Assembly (NCBI GenBank): GCA_035299505.1
Contig: DATGWL010000205.1
Location: 1 to 17,000, forward strand
Direction of reading: 5' to 3'
DNA from: M3007 sp035299505
GTDB taxonomy: Bacteria > Bacteroidota > Bacteroidia > Chitinophagales > Saprospiraceae
Length of the DNA: 17,000 bases
Shown: piece after piece, positions 6,501 to 14,800 of the stretch
How the letters are laid out: the number at the start of each line of letters is the position of its first letter
How positions within the stretch are numbered: the stretch's first letter is position 1
Notes under the pieces: generated by a model
Databases searched by the model: none
What the model was told of the DNA's origin: nothing
Seen by the model: only the letters and a program-made list of their open reading frames with translations
Position numbers and translations under genes: made by a program

Positions 6501-7814
6501 GACGATAACTCATTCACTACCACTTTATTGTGTGCTCCGGCGCATGGAACGGTGAGCGGATTAACCAATCCTTCCGGCTCGCAATATTGTCTGACCTATA
6601 GCCCTGCCGCTCACTACAATGGTCAGGATTCTTTATGCATACTGGTATGCGACGGTACCGGCGCATGCGACACCTCCAGGGTGAGTATTACAGTAACGCC
6701 AGTGGCTGATCCGCCCGTTGCGCTGAATAATACCGTGAATACGCTGGAATCCCAATCTGTGATTGTGCCGGTATTAAACAACGATAACGATCCGGATGGA
6801 GATCTGGACACTTCGAGTGTTGCCGTGCTTGTTCCACCGGCAAATGGAACGGCAACCCCCAATCCGGTAACCGGAGTGATTGAGTATTTGCCTGATCCAA
6901 ACTTCTTTGGTGCAGACACCTTTCAATATACCGTTTGCGACCAGGGCATGCCGGCTCAATGCGATACGGCCATAGTATGGGTAACGGTAACGGCCAACAA
7001 GGTTCGCTTGACCCTGAAAATGCAATTGCAGGGAGCCTTGTATGAAAGCCCGGACTCCCTGATGCGGGATGAGTTGCGGGTAGAGAACAAATTACCGGCC
7101 CTGGAGCCCTATACAGCCTTGGCGCCCTCCTTTGTACATGTAAACGGAGGAGGTGGCGAACTGGTTGGCAATACAGCCAGTGTATTTGCAGATAAAGGCG
7201 CGAATGCTATTGTAGACTGGGTATTTATTGAACTCAGAGACTCTGCAAACCTGGGCCTGGTAGTAGCTACCCGTGCTGCCTTGTTGCAACGCGACGGCGA
7301 TGTGGTAGATATTGACGGTACATCCGCTCTGGTATTTCAAAATTCAGTACCCGCATCCTATGCAGTGGCTATACGGCACAGAAACCATTTAGGCTGTATG
7401 ACAGCCAATGCGGTGGCATTGAGTGGAGAAGGCACATCCATTGATTTTATCCATACCGGCATCAATTTGTGGGATGATGGTACTAACCTGAATGGTCTGG
7501 AACAGAAAACCATCAATGGAAAATTTGCGCTTTGGGCAGGGAATGTGAATAAGAACAACAGCGTGGTTTTTGCTGGTCAGAACAATGATAAAGACCCCAT
7601 TTTCAATCAGGTAGATCAGGCGCCCGGCAATGTTTTCCGATCTCAAACCTATATCTACAACGGCTATCATCTGGGCGATGTGAATCTGGACGGCAGCGCC
7701 ATTTTCGCAGGGCAACGCAATGATGTAGATCCCATTTTCAACAATGTGGATAGTCATCCCAAAAATGTACTGAAAAGCCAGACATATATCATTCGCCAGC
7801 AACTGGCACAATAA
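3573..7814 (+). CDS. Giant secreted protein 1: duplicated A-B modules, TSP3 loops, cadherin-like repeats
   Basis: About 1413 residues from the ATGATG at 3573. Earlier starts exist (ATG 3525, TTG 3501), but this one places the hydrophobic stretch LLLAFICLGAITQIQA close enough to the N-terminus to act as a signal peptide, with cleavage near QAA-ETG. Domain order: module A1 and B1 (3717-4670); an aspartate-rich thrombospondin type 3-like calcium segment (4671-4776, DDDNDG, DADGD); a short linker module with SACPP and WS; A2 and B2 (5022-6011); a second type 3-like segment (6012-6113); three cadherin-like repeats with the EDTPV signature (6120-6428, 6429-6716, 6717-7001); and a 270-residue C-terminal module (7002-7811). 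That module holds two dockerin-like loops, GNVNKNNS and GDVNLDGS, and ends RQQLAQ. The same module ends the next gene. No T9SS tail is seen. It is probably an adhesin or matrix protein at or beyond the cell surface, first in a three-gene array. Confidence 0.95.
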   Translation: MMYLSELLPFSRTYRTVVCRINRLLLAFICLGAITQIQAAETGFAPGDCNDPMVEKGIVIDDISGTCLLCGNGDIEDLIDGDLSNSTSFTAPLTVLAPVQVVSIKDVEKVYASGNRVGYVIEPVGGILDVTVLGGFQIRTFKNGNLRETVTGAALKVQEQGDLRRISFVTTLDYDEVELRLVSVLGVLTSVRVYYAYSEPANGCDYLCINALVPPNYSSEINDPPTGIFGICLFCDLDNEDNVVDADTTNFAHIDLPIGVGGNAVIAVDINENVPANYDVGFAVRQGSGLLNLTLLGAITISTYKAGMLKESVVATSALADVTLLGATDINLIRFKATQEFDEVRIRVSGVSLLVDMDVFYAFVRPDDDNDGFTNCVDRCDGDPDFLDADGDATPDACDDPVCTLNAGLDLSACPPATTAQLPAASMGQTWSALSVNPAAATVSNAGLVSGMSAEGVYGFVLTEGSCTDTVYISRFESTLDASCNNPITGPKVIVTDPGGPDCLLCVGAEVVVDGVLSGSVSLNVSLPILSATTLIAVKDTSQIYPAGRRTGFVVQTEGGLLDATVLGNLEIRTYLNGVLQETATVSGNVLTANALTGDGALQRLSFVTTLPFNEVELVATSTLSLLTAFRVYYAFEEPATGCPNSGEECIEDLLTGNMTYCSELDYDRTGIVGIACVGCALTDLGNLLDVNTANYATIQLTVGVGAAAQIAVKTRQTIPAGYTAGFVISGPPNLLDATVLGGIRVTTYLNGVEQESELGSGGLLRAQVLSASSGRSLVRFVTSEDFDEVQLKVEGLVSALGTVYVYRGFVRRDSDGDGAPDCADKCCSGDDLLDANGDGVPDACDPLPIALNDTETTNEDTPVDVLVLANDDFGGNGAGTPSVEVVTAPTHGSAVVNNNGTPGILTDDYIVYTPSADYTGADQFTYRICDASNDCDTATVNITVDPVNDAPSAADTTATTPEDTPVNICANISDVDDNSFTTTLLCAPAHGTVSGLTNPSGSQYCLTYSPAAHYNGQDSLCILVCDGTGACDTSRVSITVTPVADPPVALNNTVNTLESQSVIVPVLNNDNDPDGDLDTSSVAVLVPPANGTATPNPVTGVIEYLPDPNFFGADTFQYTVCDQGMPAQCDTAIVWVTVTANKVRLTLKMQLQGALYESPDSLMRDELRVENKLPALEPYTALAPSFVHVNGGGGELVGNTASVFADKGANAIVDWVFIELRDSANLGLVVATRAALLQRDGDVVDIDGTSALVFQNSVPASYAVAIRHRNHLGCMTANAVALSGEGTSIDFIHTGINLWDDGTNLNGLEQKTINGKFALWAGNVNKNNSVVFAGQNNDKDPIFNQVDQAPGNVFRSQTYIYNGYHLGDVNLDGSAIFAGQRNDVDPIFNNVDSHPKNVLKSQTYIIRQQLAQ
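3717..4776 (+). repeat. A-B super-repeat, copy 1 (with TSP3 end)
   Basis: This copy encodes module A (Cys-x2-Cys near its start, ISFVTTL, VYYAYSEPANGC at its end), module B (TGIFGICLFC, FDEV, FVRPD) and an aspartate-rich calcium segment. It aligns in this order with the copy at 5022-6113. A1 resembles A2 more than it does B1, so the unit that duplicated was the A-B pair. Confidence 0.75.
5022..6113 (+). repeat. A-B super-repeat, copy 2 (with TSP3 end)
   Basis: Second copy of the two-module unit, with matching landmarks: LSFVTTL, VYYAFEEPATGC, TGIVGIACVGC, FDEV, FVRRDSDGDG and DANGDGVPDACD. It is separated from copy 1 by a linker module of about 80 residues (4777-5021). Confidence 0.75.
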
Positions 7815-7885
7815 AGTTCACTCTAGCTCTAGCCAAACCGGGCAGAAACCGGTGTGGAAAATGGCGAACAAACAAACCGTTACTC

Positions 7886-10800
7886 ATGAAAAAAGGAACT
7901 ACATTAATCGCCTTCGTTTTATGCCTGACAGCAGGAACTATCCTGGCCCAAAATCAAATAACCTATGGTTTTGTGCAGGATCCTGTAGATCAGTTAAAAA
8001 TGACTGCAGTTGCCTATCCAAATTTTACCTCCAACAACGTAACCATTTCTACAGCGCTGTTCACGTTCTATCTGCCAGCCGGCACCGTTACAGACCCCTC
8101 CGTTCCGGTACTTCCGGCTACAGGTAATTTTACGAATATAACTGGTACCTGGAGGATAGAGAAAATCACCCCGGATTTATATGCTAGCTTTGGATACGAT
8201 CCAAATGATTTGCAGGGGAATGATGTGTATCAATGCATCCTGCAAAACTCTCCATCGCCGAATACGGTGAATGGTCAGCCGGTTTCCCTATTCTCTTTCA
8301 GACTTCCTGGTGATTGTACAGGTGGATCGGTTCAGGTTCATGTGAATGACAATGCTATTCATATGGCTTTATTGAATAACGTAGGTATCAACATCAATAA
8401 CCAGATGTCGGTGAGTGTAAACGATGACCCATCAGTGGATATCTATGCAGGTAATAATCCGGCAACAGATGATTATGATTGTCCGTTGGATGATGTGCCG
8501 GTGGCCGTTGACGATGCGTTTAGCACCAATGAAGACACTCCATTGACCGCAAATGTAACCGGCAACGACAGTTTTGGTGCTGACGGGCCTTCAAATAGCG
8601 CCATTACCATTGTTACAGGTGCTTTGCATGGCACTTCAACGGTGGATAACAACGGTACACCCAATGATCCCACCGATGATAAGATTTTATACACGCCCAA
8701 TGCCAATTTTAATGGTCTGGACACAATAATCTATCAGATCTGTGATGCAGACAATGATTGCGATCAGGCAATAGTAGTCATTACGGTGAATGCCGTGAAC
8801 GATCCGCCGTCATCACCCAATACCACAGCAACCACTCCGGAAGACACCCCGGTGGATATCTGTTCAGGTATATCGGATGTGGATAACAGTTCCTTCACCA
8901 CAACATTGTTGTGTGCACCGGATCACGGTACGGTAAGCGGATTAACCAATCCTTCCACCTCGCAGTATTGCCTCACATATACACCGGATGCGCATTACAG
9001 CGGCCCGGATACCCTTTGTGTTTTGGTATGCGACGGATCAGGCGCCTGCGACACCTCGTATGTGTACATCACGGTTACCCCGGTGAACGATCCGCCATCA
9101 TCGCCTAACACCACCGCTACCACTCCGGAAGATACTCCGGTGAATATTTGCGGAAATATTTCAGACGTTGATCATAACAGCTTCACTACCACCTTGTTGT
9201 GCGCACCGGATCACGGCACGGTAACGGGGTTGACCAATCCATCCGGCGCGCAATATTGCCTGGATTATACGCCTGATGCGAATTATAACGGTCCTGATAC
9301 ACTTTGTGTGCTGGTTTGCGATGGCGCCGGCGCCTGCGATACCTCTTATGTGTATATCACTGTTACCCCGGTGAACGATCCGCCGCTTGCGGTTGATGAC
9401 AACGCCAACACAGCAGAAGATACGCCTGTGAGTTTCAATATTACGGCCAATGATACCGATGTAGATGGTATGATAGACAATGCTTCTGTAGATCTGGACC
9501 CGAACACCCCGGGTATTCAAACAACGTTGGTGGTGGCAGGTGGTACCTTTACCTACACCGGCGGCGGTAGCGTAACGTTCACGCCAAATGCCGGATTCAA
9601 TGGCACAGCAACAGCTGAATATCGGGTTTGTGACAATGGTACCCCGTTGCCTGCGCTCTGCGATCTGGCTAATATCAATGTAACCGTTGATGCAGTGAAT
9701 GACCCGCCGGTGGCGAACAACGATAACGCAACGACTCCTGAAGATTCACCTGTAAGTTTCAATATTACGACCAATGACACGGATTCCGATGGTATGATCG
9801 ACAATGGTTCGGTGGATCTGGACCCGAATACACCAGGTATTCAGACCACGCTGGTGGTAGCCGGAGGTACCTTTACCTACACTGGCGGCGGAAGTGTAAC
9901 CTTCACACCTAATGCCAACTTTAATGGTTTCGCAAGTGCACAGTATCAGGTTTGCGATAATGGTACGCCATTGCCGGCGCAATGCGATACTGCTACTATT
10001 TCAGTAACGGTGAATGCCGTGAACGATCCGCCGCTTGCGGTTGATGACAACGCCAACACAGCAGAAGATACGCCTGTGAGTTTCAATATTACGGCCAATG
10101 ATACCGATGTAGATGGTGTGATAGACAATGCTTCTGTAGATCTGGACCCGAACACCCCGGGTATTCAAACAACGTTGGTGGTGGCAGGTGGTACCTTTAC
10201 CTACACCGGCGGCGGCAGCGTAACATTCACGCCAAATGCCGGATTCAATGGCACAGCAACAGCTGAATATCGGGTTTGTGACAATGGTACCCCGTTGCCT
10301 GCGCTCTGCGATCTGGCCAATATCAATGTAACCGTTGATGCAGTGAATGACCCGCCTCTGGCTAACCCGGATTATGCTACCACTCCGGAAGATTCGCCGG
10401 TTAGCTTTAACCTGACGGCCAATGATACCGATACAGACGGTATGATCGACAATGGTTCGGTGGACCTGGATCCAAACACGCCGGGTATTCAAACCAGCCT
10501 GATAGTGGCAGGTGGAACTTTCAACTACACCGGTGGTGGCAGTGTCACCTTTACACCTAATGCCAACTTTAACGGGGCTGTTATAGCACAATACCGCGTT
10601 TGCGACAATGGAACCCCACTGCCAGCCCAATGTGATACAGCGCTGATTACCGTAACGGTGAATGCGGTAAACGACCCCCCAGTGGCCAACAACGACAATG
10701 CCACTACCAATGAGGATACACCTGTGTCTGTTCCGGTACTCAATAACGATACGGATGTAGACGGCACCTTGAATCCGGCGAGCGTTGTAGTAACAGATGC

Positions 10801-11779
10801 ACCGGAAAATGGTACTACTTCAGTAGATCCACTAACAGGCGCAATTACTTATACGCCGGATACAGACTTTGTGGGTAACGACACATTGGTTTATACGGTA
10901 TGCGATAATGGTACACCAGTATTGTGCGATAATGCTACAGTGATTATTACTGTAAATGCCACAAGTGTGCGTTTGTTGGCTAAAATGCAGTTACAGGGCG
11001 CATTGTATGGCAGTCCGGATTCTTTGATGCGCGATAATCTGCGTTCGGCAGCACGCATTCCCAAAAAAGAACCTTACACAGCACTTAACCCGGACTTTAT
11101 GCACGTTGGTGGCGGCGGCAATGAAATGGTAACCGACTCAGCTACTGTTTTTGCAAACTACGGTTCCAATTCTATTGTAGACTGGGTATTCATAGAATTG
11201 CGGAGTTCATCCAATCCGGCAACCGTAGTGCAAACCCGTGCAGCATTGCTGCAACGCGACGGCGATGTGGTAGATGTAGACGGTGTTTCACCGCTGGTGT
11301 TTGAAAATACCAATCCGGCTATGTTCTATGTGGCTATCCGCCACCGTAACCACCTGGGCTCTATGACAGCTAATGCTATTCAAATGACCAATGAAGGAAC
11401 GGCCATAGATTTCCGTAATACGGCCACCCCATTGTGGGATGATGGTACCAACCTGAATGGATTTGAACAGGTTACCATTAATGGGAAATACGCGCTATGG
11501 GCAGGCAATGTGAATAAAAACAAATCAGTGGTATTCGCTGGTCAGAACAATGATAAAGATCCGATTTTTAATCAGATTGATCAGGCGCCGGGTAATATTT
11601 TCCAGTCACAGTCCTATGTGTACAACGGCTATCATTTGGGCGATGTGAATATGGATGCGAAAGCCATTTTCGCCGGACAAACCAACGATGTTGACTTTAT
11701 TTTCAACAACGTGGACAGTCATCCAAAAAATATCACCAGAAGTCAATCTTATGTGATTCGTCAGCAACTGGCTGAGTAA
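7886..11779 (+). CDS. Giant secreted protein 2: eight cadherin-like repeats
   Basis: 1297 residues from ATG 7886. The signal peptide is clear (MKKGTTLIAFVLCLTAGTILA, cleavage before QNQI). Residues of about 22-203 form an N-terminal module that recurs in the next gene (shared landmarks VAYPNF, LFTFYLPAG, NDVYQCILQNSPSP, NNQMSVSV). Residues 204-1027 are eight tandem cadherin-like repeats with EDTPV/EDSPV, NDTDxDG and NDPP signatures: one of 105 residues, two of 96, four of 108, one of 95. Residues 1028-1297 repeat the C-terminal module of the preceding gene at the same length of 270, with the same dockerin-like loops and the ending RQQLAE. It lies 71 nt after gene 1, so co-transcription is likely. 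No T9SS sorting tail is visible. Probable calcium-stiffened surface or matrix adhesin. No Shine-Dalgarno sequence precedes the start. Confidence 0.96.
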   Translation: MKKGTTLIAFVLCLTAGTILAQNQITYGFVQDPVDQLKMTAVAYPNFTSNNVTISTALFTFYLPAGTVTDPSVPVLPATGNFTNITGTWRIEKITPDLYASFGYDPNDLQGNDVYQCILQNSPSPNTVNGQPVSLFSFRLPGDCTGGSVQVHVNDNAIHMALLNNVGININNQMSVSVNDDPSVDIYAGNNPATDDYDCPLDDVPVAVDDAFSTNEDTPLTANVTGNDSFGADGPSNSAITIVTGALHGTSTVDNNGTPNDPTDDKILYTPNANFNGLDTIIYQICDADNDCDQAIVVITVNAVNDPPSSPNTTATTPEDTPVDICSGISDVDNSSFTTTLLCAPDHGTVSGLTNPSTSQYCLTYTPDAHYSGPDTLCVLVCDGSGACDTSYVYITVTPVNDPPSSPNTTATTPEDTPVNICGNISDVDHNSFTTTLLCAPDHGTVTGLTNPSGAQYCLDYTPDANYNGPDTLCVLVCDGAGACDTSYVYITVTPVNDPPLAVDDNANTAEDTPVSFNITANDTDVDGMIDNASVDLDPNTPGIQTTLVVAGGTFTYTGGGSVTFTPNAGFNGTATAEYRVCDNGTPLPALCDLANINVTVDAVNDPPVANNDNATTPEDSPVSFNITTNDTDSDGMIDNGSVDLDPNTPGIQTTLVVAGGTFTYTGGGSVTFTPNANFNGFASAQYQVCDNGTPLPAQCDTATISVTVNAVNDPPLAVDDNANTAEDTPVSFNITANDTDVDGVIDNASVDLDPNTPGIQTTLVVAGGTFTYTGGGSVTFTPNAGFNGTATAEYRVCDNGTPLPALCDLANINVTVDAVNDPPLANPDYATTPEDSPVSFNLTANDTDTDGMIDNGSVDLDPNTPGIQTSLIVAGGTFNYTGGGSVTFTPNANFNGAVIAQYRVCDNGTPLPAQCDTALITVTVNAVNDPPVANNDNATTNEDTPVSVPVLNNDTDVDGTLNPASVVVTDAPENGTTSVDPLTGAITYTPDTDFVGNDTLVYTVCDNGTPVLCDNATVIITVNATSVRLLAKMQLQGALYGSPDSLMRDNLRSAARIPKKEPYTALNPDFMHVGGGGNEMVTDSATVFANYGSNSIVDWVFIELRSSSNPATVVQTRAALLQRDGDVVDVDGVSPLVFENTNPAMFYVAIRHRNHLGSMTANAIQMTNEGTAIDFRNTATPLWDDGTNLNGFEQVTINGKYALWAGNVNKNKSVVFAGQNNDKDPIFNQIDQAPGNIFQSQSYVYNGYHLGDVNMDAKAIFAGQTNDVDFIFNNVDSHPKNITRSQSYVIRQQLAE
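9371..9708 (+). repeat. Near-identical 338-bp segment, copy 1
   Basis: It matches 10019-10356 at 334 of 338 positions by eye; the four differences are all transitions and three are synonymous (the fourth is ATG/GTG, M/V). The spacing between copies is 648 nt, exactly two 324-nt repeat units. Confidence 0.9.
10019..10356 (+). repeat. Near-identical 338-bp segment, copy 2
   Basis: Partner of 9371-9708. The units next to the two copies (9710-10033 and 10358-10681) have diverged far more at the DNA level, so similarity falls off sharply at the end of this segment. Confidence 0.9.
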
Positions 11780-11790
11780 TACTGGGAGAA

Positions 11791-11818
11791 GGGCCGGAGG
11801 AGCGGGTTCCTCTGGCCC
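11791..11818 (+). terminator. 11-bp GC-rich hairpin between giant genes 2 and 3
   Basis: GGGCCGGAGGA (11791-11801) pairs with TCCTCTGGCCC (11808-11818), 11 bp with one wobble, around a 6-nt loop. The T content downstream is interrupted (ATTATTCGTTCT), so it may be a leaky terminator or an mRNA-stabilising hairpin that tunes expression of the following gene. Confidence 0.5.
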
Positions 11819-11850
11819 ATTATTCGTTCTACACCTTTTAATTTTTGATC

Positions 11851-14800
11851 ATGAACAAGTTTTTCTGCATAATCGGTTGTATACTTGGATTGAGTGCCGG
11901 GTTACTTCAGGCACAAAACCAGATTCGTTATGGTATTGTCAAAGAGCCTAATGATCCGTTTCAGCTGACAGCGGTGGCATATCCCAATTTTTCTTCCAAT
12001 AATGTAACCATTTCTACCGCGTTGTTTACCTTTTACCTGCCTGCCGGCACAACGGTGCAGCCTGCAGTAGCTGTTTTGCCAGCGTTTGGTGCATTCTGGG
12101 ATAGTACAGGCGTTTGGCGCATAGAAAAAATGACCCCTCAGGCATATCAGGCTTTTGGATTCAATCCGGTAGATTTGTCAGGTAATGATGTTTACCAATG
12201 CATTTTGCAAAACAGCCCCTCACCTGCAGCTGTGGTTAACGGACAGCCTATCAAGCTGTTCTCTTTTCGTTTGCCTGATAACTGCAATGGCGGTTCAATT
12301 TTGGTTCATACCAACAACAATAACATTCAACAGAAAATATTTCAGAATCTGGGTTATAATATCAATAACCAGATGTCTGTCAGCGTAGACAATGCCCTTT
12401 CTGTGGATTTGTATGTGGGTAATGACCCGCTGACAGACGATTACCCTTGTCCGCTATCTGATCCCTGCGCCATTGATTGTCCGGCAGATTACATCATCAA
12501 CCTGGATCCTGGCGCCTGTGGCGTTTTTCTGGATTATGATGTTACCACCGTAGGCAATTGCCAGATGGTTCAGCCAGAGCAAACATCAGGGTTGCCCAGC
12601 GGTTCATATTTCCCAATTGGAACCACAACCAATTGTTTCAGGTTGGATCTTCCTCCTGCGGGAAATTCCCCCAACGATCAAACCTGTTGCTTTAATGTGC
12701 AGGTTTTGGAGTTTCCTAATCCTATTAACTCCTTGATTTGCAACGATCTGGTATTTGTTTCCCTGGATGCAGATTGCAATTATTGTCTGGGTGCAGATGA
12801 TGTGTTGGAGGGCGGTCCTTATCATTGTTATGACGATTATATTGTGGAAGTGGATAAAACTGCGCCATTTGGCAATGGGCCCTGGACTCCTGCCTGTTTT
12901 GGAACAACGGACATCAATAAAACCTATCAGGTGCGGGTAACAGATACCGAAACAGGCAATAAATGCTGGGGAAATGTAAAAGTGGAAGACAAACTGGCGC
13001 CCGAGCTGGTGTGTGAACCACTGACCGTGCCATGTAATGCGCCGGATTTTACGCCAGACTATCTTCAGAATGTGTTGAATATTCAGGCTGCTTATCCGGA
13101 TGTAACGGATTGTCAGACATACACTTTAACCTGGATAGACACCGAAAACCCGCAAAACTGCGCATCCGGTTATTCCTCTATTATAACACGTAAATGGACA
13201 GCAACAGATGCCAGCGGCAACTCCGCTACCTGTGAGCAGTTGATTTATTTGTTGTTGCCTGATGCAGATGATTTGAGTATTCCACCTGATTATGATGATA
13301 TAGATGCCCCGGCCTTTCAATGTGGTGTTTCTTATCCTACACCCGATTGGATAGAAAGTCAGGGCCTACAAGGTTATCCTTATGCATTTGGATTCCCGGT
13401 AGCCTGCAACATCAACTACGCGTTTACCGATGTACGGATAGATGTATGTGATGGAACCTACAAGGTGATCCGAGAATGGACAATTGTAGACTGGTGTGTT
13501 GGCATTCCATCCAAGTATTATCAGATCATCAAAGTATCTGATTCCGACGGTCCGCAATTCACTTGTCCAAGTGATCTGACGGTTACGACCGATCCTTTCG
13601 CCTGTTGTGCTACCGTGAATTTACCAGATATGATTGTGGAAGATAATTGCAGCCGGATTAACCAAATCAGCGGTATGATTGTACTCCGTGATCCATATAC
13701 CGGACAGATTTCCGGAATGCAGACCATAGGGGGGACGTTGCAGGATTTTCCTGGTAATAACTGGTGGGATAGCGATACACTTGCTGCATTTGGCTGGACC
13801 AATTGTTTGCCGGTAGGACCTCATACCGTTACTTACATTGTGGAAGATGATTGCGGCAATACCAACCAGTGCAGCTTTGATCTGGCGGTACAGGATTTGA
13901 CCCCTCCGGTGCCGGCCTGCGACGAGACCACAACAGTGGCCATTACGGTAGATGATATATTTGATTGCTATACGCCGGAAGACGGTTGTGATGGCGCCGG
14001 GGTAACCTGGGTAAGCGCCACTGTATTTGACGATGGTTCTTCTGACAACTGTAATGATGTATCGTTTTCTATCCGGCGTATGGGTCCGTACTCCGATTGC
14101 ATCAATAACCTGAGTCATGATCCTTGCTACCCGGGCGGTCTGAGTGAATTTGATATTGCCACAGCCGATCAGGACTCCATCAAATTCTACTGTTGCGAGG
14201 TTGGCACCACTCAAACCATTGTACTTTCTGTTTATCAAACCGACGTAAACGGCAATATCATGGTAGGCCCGGATGGCGAACCCATCAAAAACGAGTGTAT
14301 GATTCAGGTGGAAGTGCAGGAAAAAATCAAACCTTCCTGCCTGCCGCCAGCCAATGTATCGGTGAACTGCGAAAACTTTGACCCGAGCCTGTGGGCCTAT
14401 GGGAAAGCTCAGGTAGCCGACAACTGCTGCCTGGATCTTACGAAGGAATACCAGGGCCAGTGCGGATTGACACACGCTGTGAACTACGCATTGTTCGACA
14501 CAGTTTGCAACAAGGGTACTATTACCCGCACCTTCCGCGCGTTCGATTGTCATGGATTGAGCAGTCAATGCACCCAACGCGTTTTTGTAACGTATGAACA
14601 GGATTACTTCGTGAAATTTCCGAACGACGTCATTGTAACTGTATGCGACGGTACGGGCAACTTCGGTGAGCCGTTGTTCTTTGGTGAAGACTGCGAACTA
14701 CTGGGTGTCAGCTATCAGGACGAAGTGTTTACTGTGGTGCCGGATGCCTGCTTCAAAATTGAACGCAGCTGGCAGATCATTAACTGGTGTACCTACGATC

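Larger units (their letters stand above)
8495..10966 (+). repeat. Array of eight cadherin-like repeat units
   Basis: Unit boundaries judged at the NDPP joint: 8495-8809, 8810-9097, 9098-9385, 9386-9709, 9710-10033, 10034-10357, 10358-10681, 10682-10966. Units 2 and 3 (288 nt each) are close copies, and gene 1 has a 288-nt unit of the same type at 6429-6716. Units 4 to 7 are 324 nt each and alternate in type (4 like 6, 5 like 7). Confidence 0.85.

Noticed and set aside
10001..10630. Minus-strand open frame of 209 codons with internal repeats
   Set aside because: Its repeats are the complement of the cadherin-like repeat units of giant gene 2, so it is a shadow.
8495..10966. Periodic DNA repeats as a possible non-coding satellite
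   Set aside because: Periods are multiples of three, the frame is open throughout and the units encode a recognisable cadherin-like domain, so the repetition is explained by protein architecture.
13621..14577. Long minus-strand open frame of 318 codons
   Set aside because: It is wholly antisense to giant gene 3, which has a continuous, domain-rich frame here. The antisense product has no domain character and arises from the codon use of the sense gene.
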